A stretch of 64,000 nt of DNA, taken from positions 168,765,716-168,829,715 of the forward strand of contig NC_133121.1 of NCBI RefSeq assembly GCF_033568475.1, in the 5' to 3' direction. Position 1 is the first letter of the stretch, and each line of letters opens with the position of its first letter. The position numbers and the translations under genes are program-made. Shown here piece by piece: positions 10,982 to 21,774 of this stretch. Below the pieces are notes generated by a model. The model was not told where the DNA came from, made no database searches, and saw only the letters and a list, made by a program, of their open reading frames with translations. This DNA is from Henckelia pumila (lineage: Eukaryota > Streptophyta > Magnoliopsida > Lamiales > Gesneriaceae).

Positions 10982-12359
10982 TGAAACCGACTCATCTGAT
11001 TTTGAACAAATAGGAGTAAATACAGAAGAATTATATCATTCACATCAAGACTCAGAACAATACAGAGATATGGATATTTCAAAATCAGAATCTGAAGATG
11101 ATTCTAGACCACGACTAAATCTACGAACGAATGTAGAAGGTAGTGGTGGAAGAGATGATGAAGAATTTAAATATAACAGAGACCAATACTCTGGATCTTA
11201 TAAAGATGTTAGAGATATTCTTAGAGAATCAAAAACATCAGGATTTGTGAAACAAAATATCTTAGATTTAGGTTGTTCAACAGCCAAAGAAAGAAAATCA
11301 AAGATAGATCATTGGACAAATGAACTATCAGTACAAATTCAATTAACACCATTATTAGACAAAAGTGAGAATATTCAAGTTTTAACTCATGGGATCATAA
11401 AAATGACACTGGTAGGAGCAGTAAGAACTTGAGCTGAAAACCTAGTAATTACTAATCTACCACAAGGAATGACAGGACATTGATATTTCGAACTATTTGT
11501 TGATGCCTTGTACCAAGAATTTTTAGGAGTTTCTAATAATGATGCTAATTTGGTAGCTAAGAATATAGAACAAAATAGAGCAATCTTTATATTAGATAAT
11601 ATTAAATTATGCAATTTATGTTACTTAAAAGAATTTATTTGTGATTATGAAACAAACTATTATCAATTAATAGATGCTGATAAAAAGGAACATTATAAAC
11701 TAAGTATCTTTAATAAGATACCTAATATACCTATACACAGTAAAGATGAATTCTTAACTAGTCCTTATGCTAAAACTTTAGAAGGAGCTATTAAATTCAT
11801 CAAAGACATAATAACAAAGAAATGTCATGAAGTAACACTAAATAAAAGAATCTCTAAATCCTACAAACAAAACAATAAACTTTGTTGTGATAAAATAAAA
11901 TTCACAGTAAAAGAATACGATTGCAAAACAAACATGTCACACAAATATTTAAAACGACAGAAACAGAATAAATTTAATAAACCTTATAAATCTTTTAATA
12001 AGAAATTTATTCCCTATAAAAAAAAGAAATTTAAAAAGAATTTTTTCAGAAAACCTTATAAAAGAAAATTTTATAAAAAGTTTGATAACAAAAAACCACC
12101 TTGCCCAAAGGGTAAAGGAAAGAATTGCACATGTTGGTTGTGCAACGAAGAAGGACATTATGCGAATGAATGTCCAAAACGAAACGAAAAGAAAAATAAA
12201 ATTAAAATTCTTGAAGAAATATATACTATTGGATTCTATCCCATAGAAACAATTGAATTTTCATCCGACGATGAAAATATTTATTATCTTGATGAATCAA
12301 GTGAATCAGATTTTGAATCCGATTCCACATTTGATAATTCAAGAAATAATAATGATTAA
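10953..12359 (+). pseudogene. Caulimovirid capsid protein with CCHC zinc knuckle (two in-frame TGA)
   Basis: First suitable ATG at 10953 (MANISMEMFSE). An acidic, Ser/Asp-rich N-terminus is followed by the capsid core, a very basic Lys/Phe/Tyr-rich stretch (RQKQNKFNKPYKSFNKK) and the knuckle CWLCNEEGHYANEC (residues about 394-407), then an acidic tail (DESSESDFESDS). This acid-core-basic-CCHC-acid plan is that of caulimovirid capsids; the knuckle binds pregenomic RNA. TGA codons at 11430-11432 and 11481-11483 interrupt one frame that otherwise stays open to 12359. Viral Pol should follow but does not, so the integrated unit ends here. Confidence 0.88.
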
Positions 12360-12360
12360 A

Positions 12361-12949
12361 ATAACGATAAGGGCATTTTCGAAAAGACAAATATAGGGAG
12401 TAAATTGAAAGTTATGTTTGATTTAGGGAGTTATCTACAAGTTGCCCAAATAAAAATCGTATGCACAAAAAATAAATTTCACATATTAATTTATTTATTA
12501 ATAGCACTACAAGACAAAATATCATTTTTAACAAAACCCATTATCAAACATCATGTGATTCCATAACACAACAAAATAATCTCAAATTATACGAATAAAT
12601 TACAAAATATTGGTGTATTAAAGCGGTGACTACTGGCTAGTCGTGGATTCGTGTGATTCAAGTAGTGCACCAATAATAATGAGAGATGAAAAATAATGGT
12701 TTAAGAAATTAAATAGTACTAAGATGGGCTTAAAAAGATATATGGTTTTGTGTTGAAGGGTGTAAAACATAACAAATTGAAACTTATATATGAGTAATAC
12801 CCAATTATATATTGGTAATACCCAACAAGGAAAGGGCTGGACTTGGCTGAAGCCCTGTATAACCCATTTTTGTGGTCCGTCCCTGGACGTGTCGTTGAAC
12901 ATGTCATGACATGGATCAAGACAAGACATAAACAAAACTGAAATGAAGC
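12361..12949. other. Non-coding spacer right of the caulimovirid
   Basis: No gene seen. The first 100 bp contain 'agggagttatctacaagttgccc', resembling the reversed end of 'gggcaa-tttg' MULE-type elements found elsewhere in the window. The rest is low-complexity AT-rich DNA. Confidence 0.4.
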
Positions 12950-13590
12950 ATTGAAACATAGGGATGACAACGGGGCTGGTCTGGGGCGGGTTTGGCTAAA
13001 CTTGGGACCCGCCCCGCCTTTGGACCCGCCCCGCGAACCCGGCGGGCTCAATTCGGGTTAGACCCGTTGGACCCGCCATAAATTAAATAATTTTAAATTT
13101 ATTAAAATAAAAAAATAAAAAGTTTAAAAATTAACAAATATCATTAAATTTAATTTCAAATATAGATTTATAATATTTAAGACAAAAAAGAAATTATTCT
13201 CACAAGTTTAAATTTATTAACTTGTAATTAATTAATATTTATTAGCTAAAAAACATTATAATGATTTATTTTTATACTAAACATATCATAATAAAATAAA
13301 TTCATTTCAATCCAATAATATTACACATTTAAATTATGGATAAAATATTAATTATTTAGTATAATAATATAATTATATATTATTAATATTACATATATAT
13401 ATATATTTTATATTTATATATATACATGAATATTTTAAATTTTTATATATATAATACTTTGGCGGGGCGGGTTTGGGGCGGGTTTGGCCAAACCCGAGAC
13501 CCGCCCCGGACCCGCTTGTGGACCCGCTTAGGCGGGTCTAGACCCGCCCCATCGGGGCGGGTTTGATGCGGGCCATCCCTATTGAAACAT
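12950..13590. mobile_element. Non-autonomous TIR element with GGGGCGGG ends and 10-bp target duplication
   Basis: The element body is 12960-13580, beginning AGGGATG and ending CATCCCT (inverted). It is flanked by the perfect direct repeat ATTGAAACAT (12950-12959 and 13581-13590). Both ends carry GC-rich blocks of CGGGGCGGGTTTGG and its complement, around a core of some 350 bp that is almost all A/T. There is no coding capacity. The 10-bp duplication hints at the Mutator group (9-11 bp), but the superfamily is uncertain. Confidence 0.75.
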
Positions 13591-14040
13591 AATATAAACA
13601 AAACGTAAACATATACAAGACACTGAAATTTTGTCTCATCATTCATGGTTCATTGTTGTGCCCCATATATGTTGCGTTACGCGCTCCTCTAAGGTGTGAG
13701 ACCATTTCTTCAGTTTTATACCCACAAAAGGAAGCCATATATTACGATTTTATACTCACTGTAGAGGGCCATGACTATAGTTATATATCCATTGTTCAAG
13801 CCATATCTTATCATATTTCTTTCCACTTCAAAATCAAATCATATATAACAATGTTGTTTCAAAATCTCAAAGCATAATGAATAAATTCAAAGGAGTGAAT
13901 CAAACATGTACAAATCAGAGGACACGAAACAAATTAAATGATTTAAGATCATATTTTACAATAGAAACATTATCGTTCAGAACACAGATAAGTCTACTCA
14001 TGAAATCTCAAAGCATATGAAAGGAATAATATGGAATAGA
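13591..14040. other. Non-coding spacer
   Basis: No gene, RNA or clear repeat recognised. Confidence 0.4.
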
Positions 14041-14760
14041 GGTGTAAACGACTCGAGCCGGTTCGTAAACCTTTGTCGATTCGATAAATATTTTATTTGT
14101 ATTCGAACTTAACGAACTCGAACTGAACCTGAACTTATGGATGCCAACGAGGTAGGTTTGGCCAAACCAAGGACCTGCCTTGCTTGCCTCTAGACCCGTC
14201 CCATCCCGTCACGCGAACTAGGCAGGTCCAATCCGGGTTAGACCCGTTGGACCCGTTAGAATTATATAATTTTAAATTTATTAATAAAAAATTTTAACAG
14301 TTTAAAAATTAACGAAAATTATTAAATGTAATTTTCAAATTTATAATAATAATCTTTAGAACAAAAAATATTCTCACAATTTAAATTTATCAACTTGTAT
14401 TTAAATAATAATTAATAACAAAAATAATTATAATGATATATTTTCATATTAAACATATCATAATAAAAAAATTTATTTCAATCAAATACTATTATAAACT
14501 CAAAATATGTATATACTATTAATTATTTAGTATAAAAAATATAATTATATATTATTAATATATATACATATATACACACACACACATACTCTTTGGTGGT
14601 GTAGGTCCGATCGGGTCCTCCGTCGGGGCAGGTTTAATGCAGGGACGGGTTTAGACTCGACCCATCACCATTCCTACTTGAACACGTTGAAATTTTTTCA
14701 AGTCGAATTCGAACCAAAATTATTTTGTTCGATAATTAATTCGTGAGTCTCTCGCAAGAC
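14041..14760. mobile_element. hAT-like remnant interrupted by a second GGGGCGGG-type element
   Basis: 'ggtgtaaacgactcgagcc' at 14042 resembles the start of hAT-like MITEs of the 'gtgcaaacgag' type. It is interrupted at about 14136-14675 by a diverged copy of the 12960 element: ggatgccaacgaggtaggtttggcc at the left, AT-rich core, and ggtttaatgcagggacgggttt...catcaccattcct at the right. The flanks acctgaactt and acttgaacac look like a decayed 10-bp duplication. The right end of the outer remnant is not clear. Confidence 0.5.
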
Positions 14761-14789
14761 TTAACATTTTATTAATATCATATAATGAT

Positions 14790-14794
14790 ATTAG

Positions 14795-14838
<44 letters not shown>
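14790..14838. repeat. (AT)n microsatellite
   Basis: Uninterrupted AT/TA dinucleotides, ending where the 60-bp duplication begins. Confidence 0.9.
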
Positions 14839-14842
<4 letters not shown>

Positions 14843-14960
14843 ACATTTCGGACATTTTGAGATTTCAAACGAAGATCTTAAAATAGACTTTTAAAAACTC
14901 AAACATTTCGGACATTTTGAGATTTCAAACGAAGATCTTAAAATAGACTTTTAAAAACTC
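14839..14960. repeat. Exact 60-bp tandem duplication
   Basis: The unit beginning TCAAACATTTCGGACATTTT is repeated without a visible mismatch at 14839-14898 and 14899-14958. It must be recent or protected from mutation. Confidence 0.92.
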
Positions 14961-15635
<675 letters not shown>

Positions 15636-15691
15636 AAAAATTATTTCTAACTCCCTATTGACTTTTTTAGCTTTTTGTTCCCTTTTTTTGA

Positions 15692-15890
15692 ATTAATTAA
15701 GGGCAATTTGCTCAAAAATCCCCAAATGCAAACATGTTTTGCTTTGGAGTCCCTAGTCATAAAATGTGGTACAAAACCATACAAGATGTGGTACAAATTA
15801 ACAAAAAATGTGGTACAAAAAAATGGCTAGGGAGTGCAGAGCAAAACATGTTTGCATTGGGGATTTTTGAGCAATTTGCACATTAATTAA
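15692..15890. mobile_element. 181-bp palindromic MULE-type MITE with 9-bp target duplication
   Basis: Body 15701-15881: GGGCAATTTGCTCAAAAATCC at the left pairs with GGATTTTTGAGCAATTTGC at the right, with arms extending inward through ACATGTTTTGC to CCCTAG. Perfect 9-bp repeats ATTAATTAA lie at 15692-15700 and 15882-15890. The loop has three copies of ATGTGGTACA. The 9-bp duplication indicates Mutator-type transposition. Confidence 0.9.
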
Positions 15891-16973
15891 TTTAATGTAA
15901 ATATTTTTTATTCTCTCACTCCGTCATCTTCCTCCCCCAATTTTTATGCATCGGGCCAAGCCAAACCCTTAACCAAAAAACTCATCCATCGCCGAAGCCT
16001 ACCAACGAAAGAAAACCCATAACCAAATAAACTCATCCATCTTTCTCTCATCAGATTCTATCAACAGATTTCCATTTATTCTCCTCAATGTAGGGAACCA
16101 TAACAAAACCCATGGGCCGTAAGAACCCACTGGCCTGTGACACCTATTGAAAAAGTTTTGCAAGGGGCAACGACAAGAGAAAGAGACCCGAACCTAAGAA
16201 AACGAGGAAGTGGGCTTTTCTGTTCTGTTTGTCGCGTTTGTCCTACTTTTTATGCAATTTGTGTTACATTATTTTGATCTTTCTTTTATTTGTATATTTT
16301 TCATTCTTGTGTTCGTTACTGTTTTGAATTTGGTAATGTTATCGGTTTTAAACTATATTAAATGGATGGTTGTCATTGTTAATTTTCCAGTAAGTTTGAG
16401 AAAATTCCCAAAGTAAACTTTTTTTTTGAAACTAGACAAATGTTGAGCTTACATAACACTCTTTTTTTTTGTTTGAATATATTGGAGTCAATAGTGAAGG
16501 TGGTATGATGCTGCTAGGAAGTTGTTCGTACAGTAAGAATTTGTTTATCTTTACAGTAGAGGAGGATATAAGCCTAATGCAAATGTAATTGCATCTTGGC
16601 AAAAAATATGATCAAATCAATTCTTCTTCAACCTTCTTACAATATCTTGCACCTCACCGAAAGTTGTATATATGTGACATTAAATGAAGATCAAGATGTT
16701 AGTAATATGATCCGATAACGTCTACATGAAAGTAAACATCATTGACATGATAGCAATCCGAAAAGAAGAAATTATTCCAAGTGACAAGAATATTATGAGG
16801 TAATTCATGTCTTTTTCTGTTTGTAGTTGTGCTATACTCGAACGATAGAAATAAATATTCCAATTTACCTTTAATTTATTCATACAGTTAGTAAGTACAT
16901 TTTATTTAAGATATGTGTGTTGGTATTTTAAGTGATTTATTGAAATATTTTATTGTTGTTTTTCTTTAAGGAA

Positions 16974-18873
16974 TGAGTTTGATGCGGATAATGGTTCTTC
17001 GAGTGCATCTCAATATGAAATGGTACTACAAAGTAACTTCATTGATGCTTGGAGTCATTTGATTTGTGGAGAGGGGCAAAATTTTAAAAAGGCTGATGAG
17101 TTTCGAAAGGTTCTTAAAAACTATGCTATTGCTACCATGAGATCATTCGTGTATAAGAAAAATGACCAACAAAAGGTTTTCGTTGTTTGTAATGTCAGTT
17201 GTTGTGCATGGAAAATATATGCATCCAAATATAAGGCAGATGGAATGTTTGAAATTAGAAAATTTTGTCTTCAGCACGTATGTGAAGAGGAAAATCTTCG
17301 GAGCAGAGGCCATCCAAAGGCTGATTCTGTTTGGGTGGCGAATATCGTTAAAGATAAATTGAGAGGGGAACCATCATACCGACTGTCCGCAATTGTAAGA
17401 GATATTCATAGAGAATATGGCGTTGAATTAAAGTTCCATACAACATGGATGGGCAAAAAAATAGCAATGCATCAACTTTATGGGAAAGATAAAGGATGAT
17501 TTGATAAATTGAGGTGGTATTGTGATGCTTTGAAACAAACAAATTCTGGTAGTTGGGCTGATTGTGAGGTTGATGAAATGAACAAGTTTCGACGACTTTT
17601 CATATCTTTACATGTATGTATTGTTGGATTTGTTAAGGGATGCAGACCGTTGATTTTTTTAAATGAAACAGATATTAAAAATAAATTCAAAGGATGCATA
17701 CTAAGTGCTGTGACAAAAGATGCTAATGATGACCTATTCACTTTAGCATTTGCGGTAGTGGAGGCCGAGAATGATGCTAACTGGGAATGGTTTTGTTTGA
17801 AAATGAGGGGAGTCTTGACAATGCAAAATTGTGTAGTTTTTTTATAGTTCACTTTCTTTTCTGATAGATATAGTGGTCTTGTTAAGGCAATCCTCAATAT
17901 ATTTTCCGGTAGTCACCATGCATATTGTTTATGACACTTGGTGGATAATTTTCGTACGCGGGTAAGTACTATAATAGTTCATTTGATTTTAAATAATATA
18001 TTCTGTATATGAGATTTTTTATATTGTTTTATTTAAATTTTAGATTTTGAATAAGTATCCATTGCACAACAAAAAATATTGCGAATCTATATTCCACAAA
18101 GAAGCATACGCGGCAACTGAGAGTGAGTTTATTGTTCATATTACTAGTATAATCCAGTCAATGCCTCTTGCAGAAGAATTTATTAAAAATTCAGAACCCG
18201 AAAATTGGGAAAATTGCTTATTTTCTGGAAAAAGATGGGGCCTAATCAACAACAATCAAGCAGAAAATGTTGGAATAGTTGGGTTAAACCCGCAAGGTAT
18301 TTTCCAATTGTATCCATGATCGATACCATACAGTTACAAATTATGAACATGATGAATAAAAGACGAGAGTCATCTCCCGTAATGGTTGGAATCTTATCTC
18401 CTAAGCCAGAAAGTAGTTTGTTACAAAACTATACTAAATCTCAAAATTTGAAGGTTGATGGGTCTAGTTCATTGCTTTTTGAGGTTCTGGATGGTGATAA
18501 AAGTTGTGCAGTGGATCTGGGAAACTGGAGTTGCTCATGTAGAATCTGGAAAATTAATGGGATCCTTTGTAACCATGCTTGTGCTGCTATTGAGTCAAAG
18601 GGTTTGTCAACATATGACTTTTGTGACTCTTGCTACAAAGTTGAAAATTATCGGAGAGCTTATGCGGCAGTTGTCAATCCAATCCCTACATTTGATTTAA
18701 ATGCTGATTTACCACATTCTAATGGCGATATAATTAGACCTCCGGATGTCCGATCGCACCCAGGACGTAGAAGGACACAAAGATTCTCGTCTCAAGTAAA
18801 GAAACGTGTTACCAAGTGCGCACGGTGTCACAAACCAGAGCATAACCGTAGAAAATGCAAGGAAGCAATATAG
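16974..18873 (+). pseudogene. MULE (MuDR-type) transposase, decayed
   Basis: The coding signal enters at a likely splice acceptor near 16973 (NEFDADNGSSS...). Visible in order: an N-terminal MuDR-type DNA-binding domain (FVVCNVSCCAWKIYASKYK, FCLQHVC); the MULE core (CRPLIFLNETDIKNKFKG, KDANDDLFTLAFAVVEAEN, SDRYSGLVKAI); an intron near 17961-18041; a SWIM zinc finger (CSCRIWKINGILCNHAC); and a C-terminal knuckle (CARCHKPEHNRRKC). In-frame stops at 17497, 17845 and 17932 and a frameshift near 18270 disable it. The first catalytic Asp is expected in the LNETD block, where Asn seems to replace it. It is convergent with the ULP1 gene, as mudrA is with mudrB in maize MuDR. Confidence 0.87.
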
Positions 18874-19351
18874 TATGTGGATGGGCTGTTTTTGTTGGTC
18901 ATTATCACATAACATGCAAAGAAGCAATATATTATGTAGATGAGCTATTTTTTTGGTTACAATCACAAGACATGAAAAGAAGAAATATAGTTGCTAGATG
19001 GGGCTATTTTTGTCAGTACTCATACACTATAGATTATATATTTTGGGTAATCATATGTCTTGAGATACCTTTTGTTGTTTGCATGTTAAATGTAATGAAT
19101 ACGTAGCACATACTGGTGCTTATTATACCACAATTATTTTTGGTGTATTGATCAAATGCATAACTGTGTTGGTGAAGTTGGTAGTGTATTTGATAGTTTG
19201 GGTGAAGTTGATATTGTATTTGGTAATGTTGATAAAGTTGGTACTGTATCAGGGATATAAGAACGTTTTTTTATTTCATTTGCTACATAGTGTACTATTT
19301 ATCTATGTAACTGATACTGTAAATAGGAATTATTAATCTTAATTTTAAAGC

Positions 19352-20425
19352 TGATGTACTACGGATCAATATACTTGGTACTACCATTTTGACGATGCAC
19401 CAGCATCAAAATGGAAAACGTGTGGACGATGTACCACATTTAACTAAACATCATACCACATTCAGGACAAATTATACTTAATTTGCAAGCACAAGTACTA
19501 CGAATCAATATAATTGGTACTGTGGCTAAAAAAAATTATAATTGGTACTGTTTTTATGAAGATGCACCAGCACCATAATGGAAAACATGTATGGAAGATG
19601 TACCAAATATTACAAAGTAGCATACCACATTAAGGCAATATTATACTTCATTTTCAAGCTAAGGTACTACGGATCAATATAAATGAAACTGCCTTTCGGA
19701 CGATGCATCAGCACCATAATGAAAAACATGTATGGAAGATGTACCAAATATTACCAAGTAGCATACCACATTAAGGCAATATTATACTTCATTTTCAAGC
19801 TAAGGTACTACAGATCAATATAAATGATATTGTCTTTCGGACAATATTATACTTCCTTTTCAAGCTAAGGTACTACGGATCAATATAAATGGTACTGCCT
19901 TTCGGACGATGCATCAACACCACAATGGAAAACATATATAGACAATGTACCAAATATTACGAAGTAGCATACCACAATAAGGCAATATTATACAACATTT
20001 TGAAGCTAAGGTACTACGGATCAATATAATTGGTACTGCCTGTTGGAAGATGCACCAGCAGCACAGTGAAAAACATGTACGAAAGATGTACCAAATATTA
20101 CAAAGCAGCATACCACAATAAGGCAATATTATACTTTGTTTTCAAATCAAGGTACTACGGATAAATATAAATGGTACTGCCTTTCGGACGATGCACCAGC
20201 AGCACTATGAAAAACATGTACGGAAGATGTACCAAATATTACAAAGTAGCATACCACTATAAGGAAATATTATACTTCATTTGCAAACTAAGGTACTACG
20301 GATCAATATAAATGGTACTGCCTTTCGGACGATGCACCATCAGCACAATGAAAAACATGTATGGAAGATCTACCAAATTTTACAAGGATCAAACCACAAT
20401 AAGACAATATTATACTTCATTAGAA
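19352..20425 (+). repeat. Minisatellite array A, 141-bp unit, about 8 copies
   Basis: Successive units run from AAGGTACTACGGATCAATAT to TTCATTTTCAAGCT. One unit (about 19803-19867) is shortened to 65 bp by an internal deletion, and one is lengthened by a partial duplication near 19520. Confidence 0.9.
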
Positions 20426-20700
20426 TGCATAAAAATGTTATAGTCATGATTGATACTACAATATTAGACATTTTATAAGTAAACATGTGTTAAATAACAT
20501 TGATGTTACAAAATTTGGACATTGGATACATAGATAAGATTGTTTTAACCATAAATGTTACAAACATATACAATGATCTAATACATATGCATGTGTTTGT
20601 TCATCACCATATATGCAAATAAATTAGACATTAAAATGCATAAACATGTGATAATCATCATTGAAACTACTATAGTACACATTTTATGTGTAAACATGTG

Positions 20701-21440
20701 TTAATCATGTGGTGCATCATCCGAAAATGTTTTCCATTGTGGTGATGGTGCATTGTCAAAAAGACAGTACAAATTATATTGATATGTAGTACACGAGCTT
20801 GAAAATGAAGTATAATAATGCCTGATTGTGGTATAAGTATTTGTTAAATGTGGTACATCGTCCATACATGTTTTCCATTGTGGTGCTGGTGCATTGTCAA
20901 AAAGGCAGTACAAATTATATAGATATGTAGTACACGAGCTTGCAAATGAAGTATAATAATGCCTGATTGTTGTATAAGTATTTGTTAAATGTGGTACATC
21001 GTCCATACATTTTTTCCATTGTGGTGCTGGTGCATTGTCAAAAAGGCAGTACAAATTATATAGATATGTAGTATATGAGCTTGCAAATGAAGTATAATAA
21101 TTCCTGATTGTGATATAAGTATTTGTTACATGTGGTACATCGTCCATACATGTTTTCCATTGTGGTGCTGGTGCATTGTCAAAAAGGCAGTACAAATTAT
21201 ATAGATATGTAGTACATGAGCTTGCAAATGAAGTATAATAATGTCTGATTGTGGTATAAGTATTTGTTAAATGTGGTACATCGTCCATACAGGTTTTTCA
21301 TTGTGGTGCTGGTGCATTGTCAAAAAGGCAGTACAAATAATATTTATATGTATTACATGAGCTTGCAAATGAAGTATAATAATACCTGATTGTGGTATAA
21401 GAATTTTTTAAATGTGGTACATCGTCCATACATAGATAGA
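20701..21440 (-). repeat. Minisatellite array B, reversed 141-bp unit, about 5 copies
   Basis: Same unit as array A in opposite orientation. Because 141 is a multiple of three, the - strand keeps one open frame with a 47-residue repeat (DDVPHLTNTYTTIRHYYTSF...). This is most simply a by-product of unit length, but the units are more uniform than in array A. A sixth, diverged unit may extend to 21546. Confidence 0.88.
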
Positions 21441-21774
21441 AGAAACATAATATAACGATTGCAATAATACAATAGAAGAAACATGAAGCATAATATAGCC
21501 TATTTGCAGTATCAGTTACATATATAAGTAGTACACTATGTAGCAAATCAAGTAAAAATGTTCTTATATCCTTGATACAGTACCAACTTCATCAACATTA
21601 CCAAATACAATACCACGTTCACCCAAACTACCAAATACACTACCAACTTCAACAACACAGTTATGCATCCAATCAATACACCAAAAATAATTGTGGTATA
21701 ATAAGCACTAGTATTTTCAACCAAACTACCAAATACACTACCAAAAATCATTGTCCACTCCATTATCATTTCTG

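Larger units (their letters stand above)
5019..12360 (+). mobile_element. Endogenous caulimovirid (plant pararetrovirus), permuted and decayed
   Basis: An AT-rich 7.3-kb block carries a complete set of caulimovirid functions except the N-terminal part of Pol: protease end, RT and RNase H without integrase, transactivator-like protein, TATA box and leader, tRNA-Met primer site, movement protein, small coiled-coil protein and capsid protein. All are on +. The genome is circular, so the linear copy starts inside Pol and ends just after the capsid stop. With the missing Pol start the unit would be near 7.7-8 kb, the usual family size. It is broken by in-frame stops at 5363, 7895, 10763, 11430 and 11481 and a frameshift near 6365-6373. 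The left end is cut by the Ty3 insertion. The right end is taken as about 12360, where the coding signal ends. Confidence 0.9.
19080..21720. repeat. 2.6-kb inverted repeat built from a 141-bp minisatellite
   Basis: Left arm: a unique flank (19080-19330: TTATACCACAATTATTTTTGG, then GTTGGTGAAGTTGGTAGTGTA), then about eight + oriented units of 141 bp (for example GGTACTACGGATCAATATAA at about 19663, 19869, 20010, 20151 and 20292). Right arm: the same unit reversed (about 20701-21440, five units), then the same unique flank reversed (21480-21720). The spacer is about 20430-20700. The arms join the 3' sides of two convergent genes, so read-through transcripts could form long hairpins. Confidence 0.9.

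Noticed and set aside
11430..11483. Programmed read-through of the two capsid TGA codons
   Set aside because: Two TGA 48 bases apart plus stops in other genes point to decay, and no read-through context is evident.
12719..13051. Small proteins across the GC-rich element ends
   Set aside because: Frames arise from CGGGGCGGG repeats and have no domain.
20701..21288. A 195-residue repeat protein as a firm gene
   Set aside because: The 141-bp unit keeps any frame open by arithmetic, and no start context or homology supports it; listed as a repeat with a finding instead.
19352..21440. CRISPR array
   Set aside because: Units are contiguous 141-bp repeats without spacers, in a plant genome.
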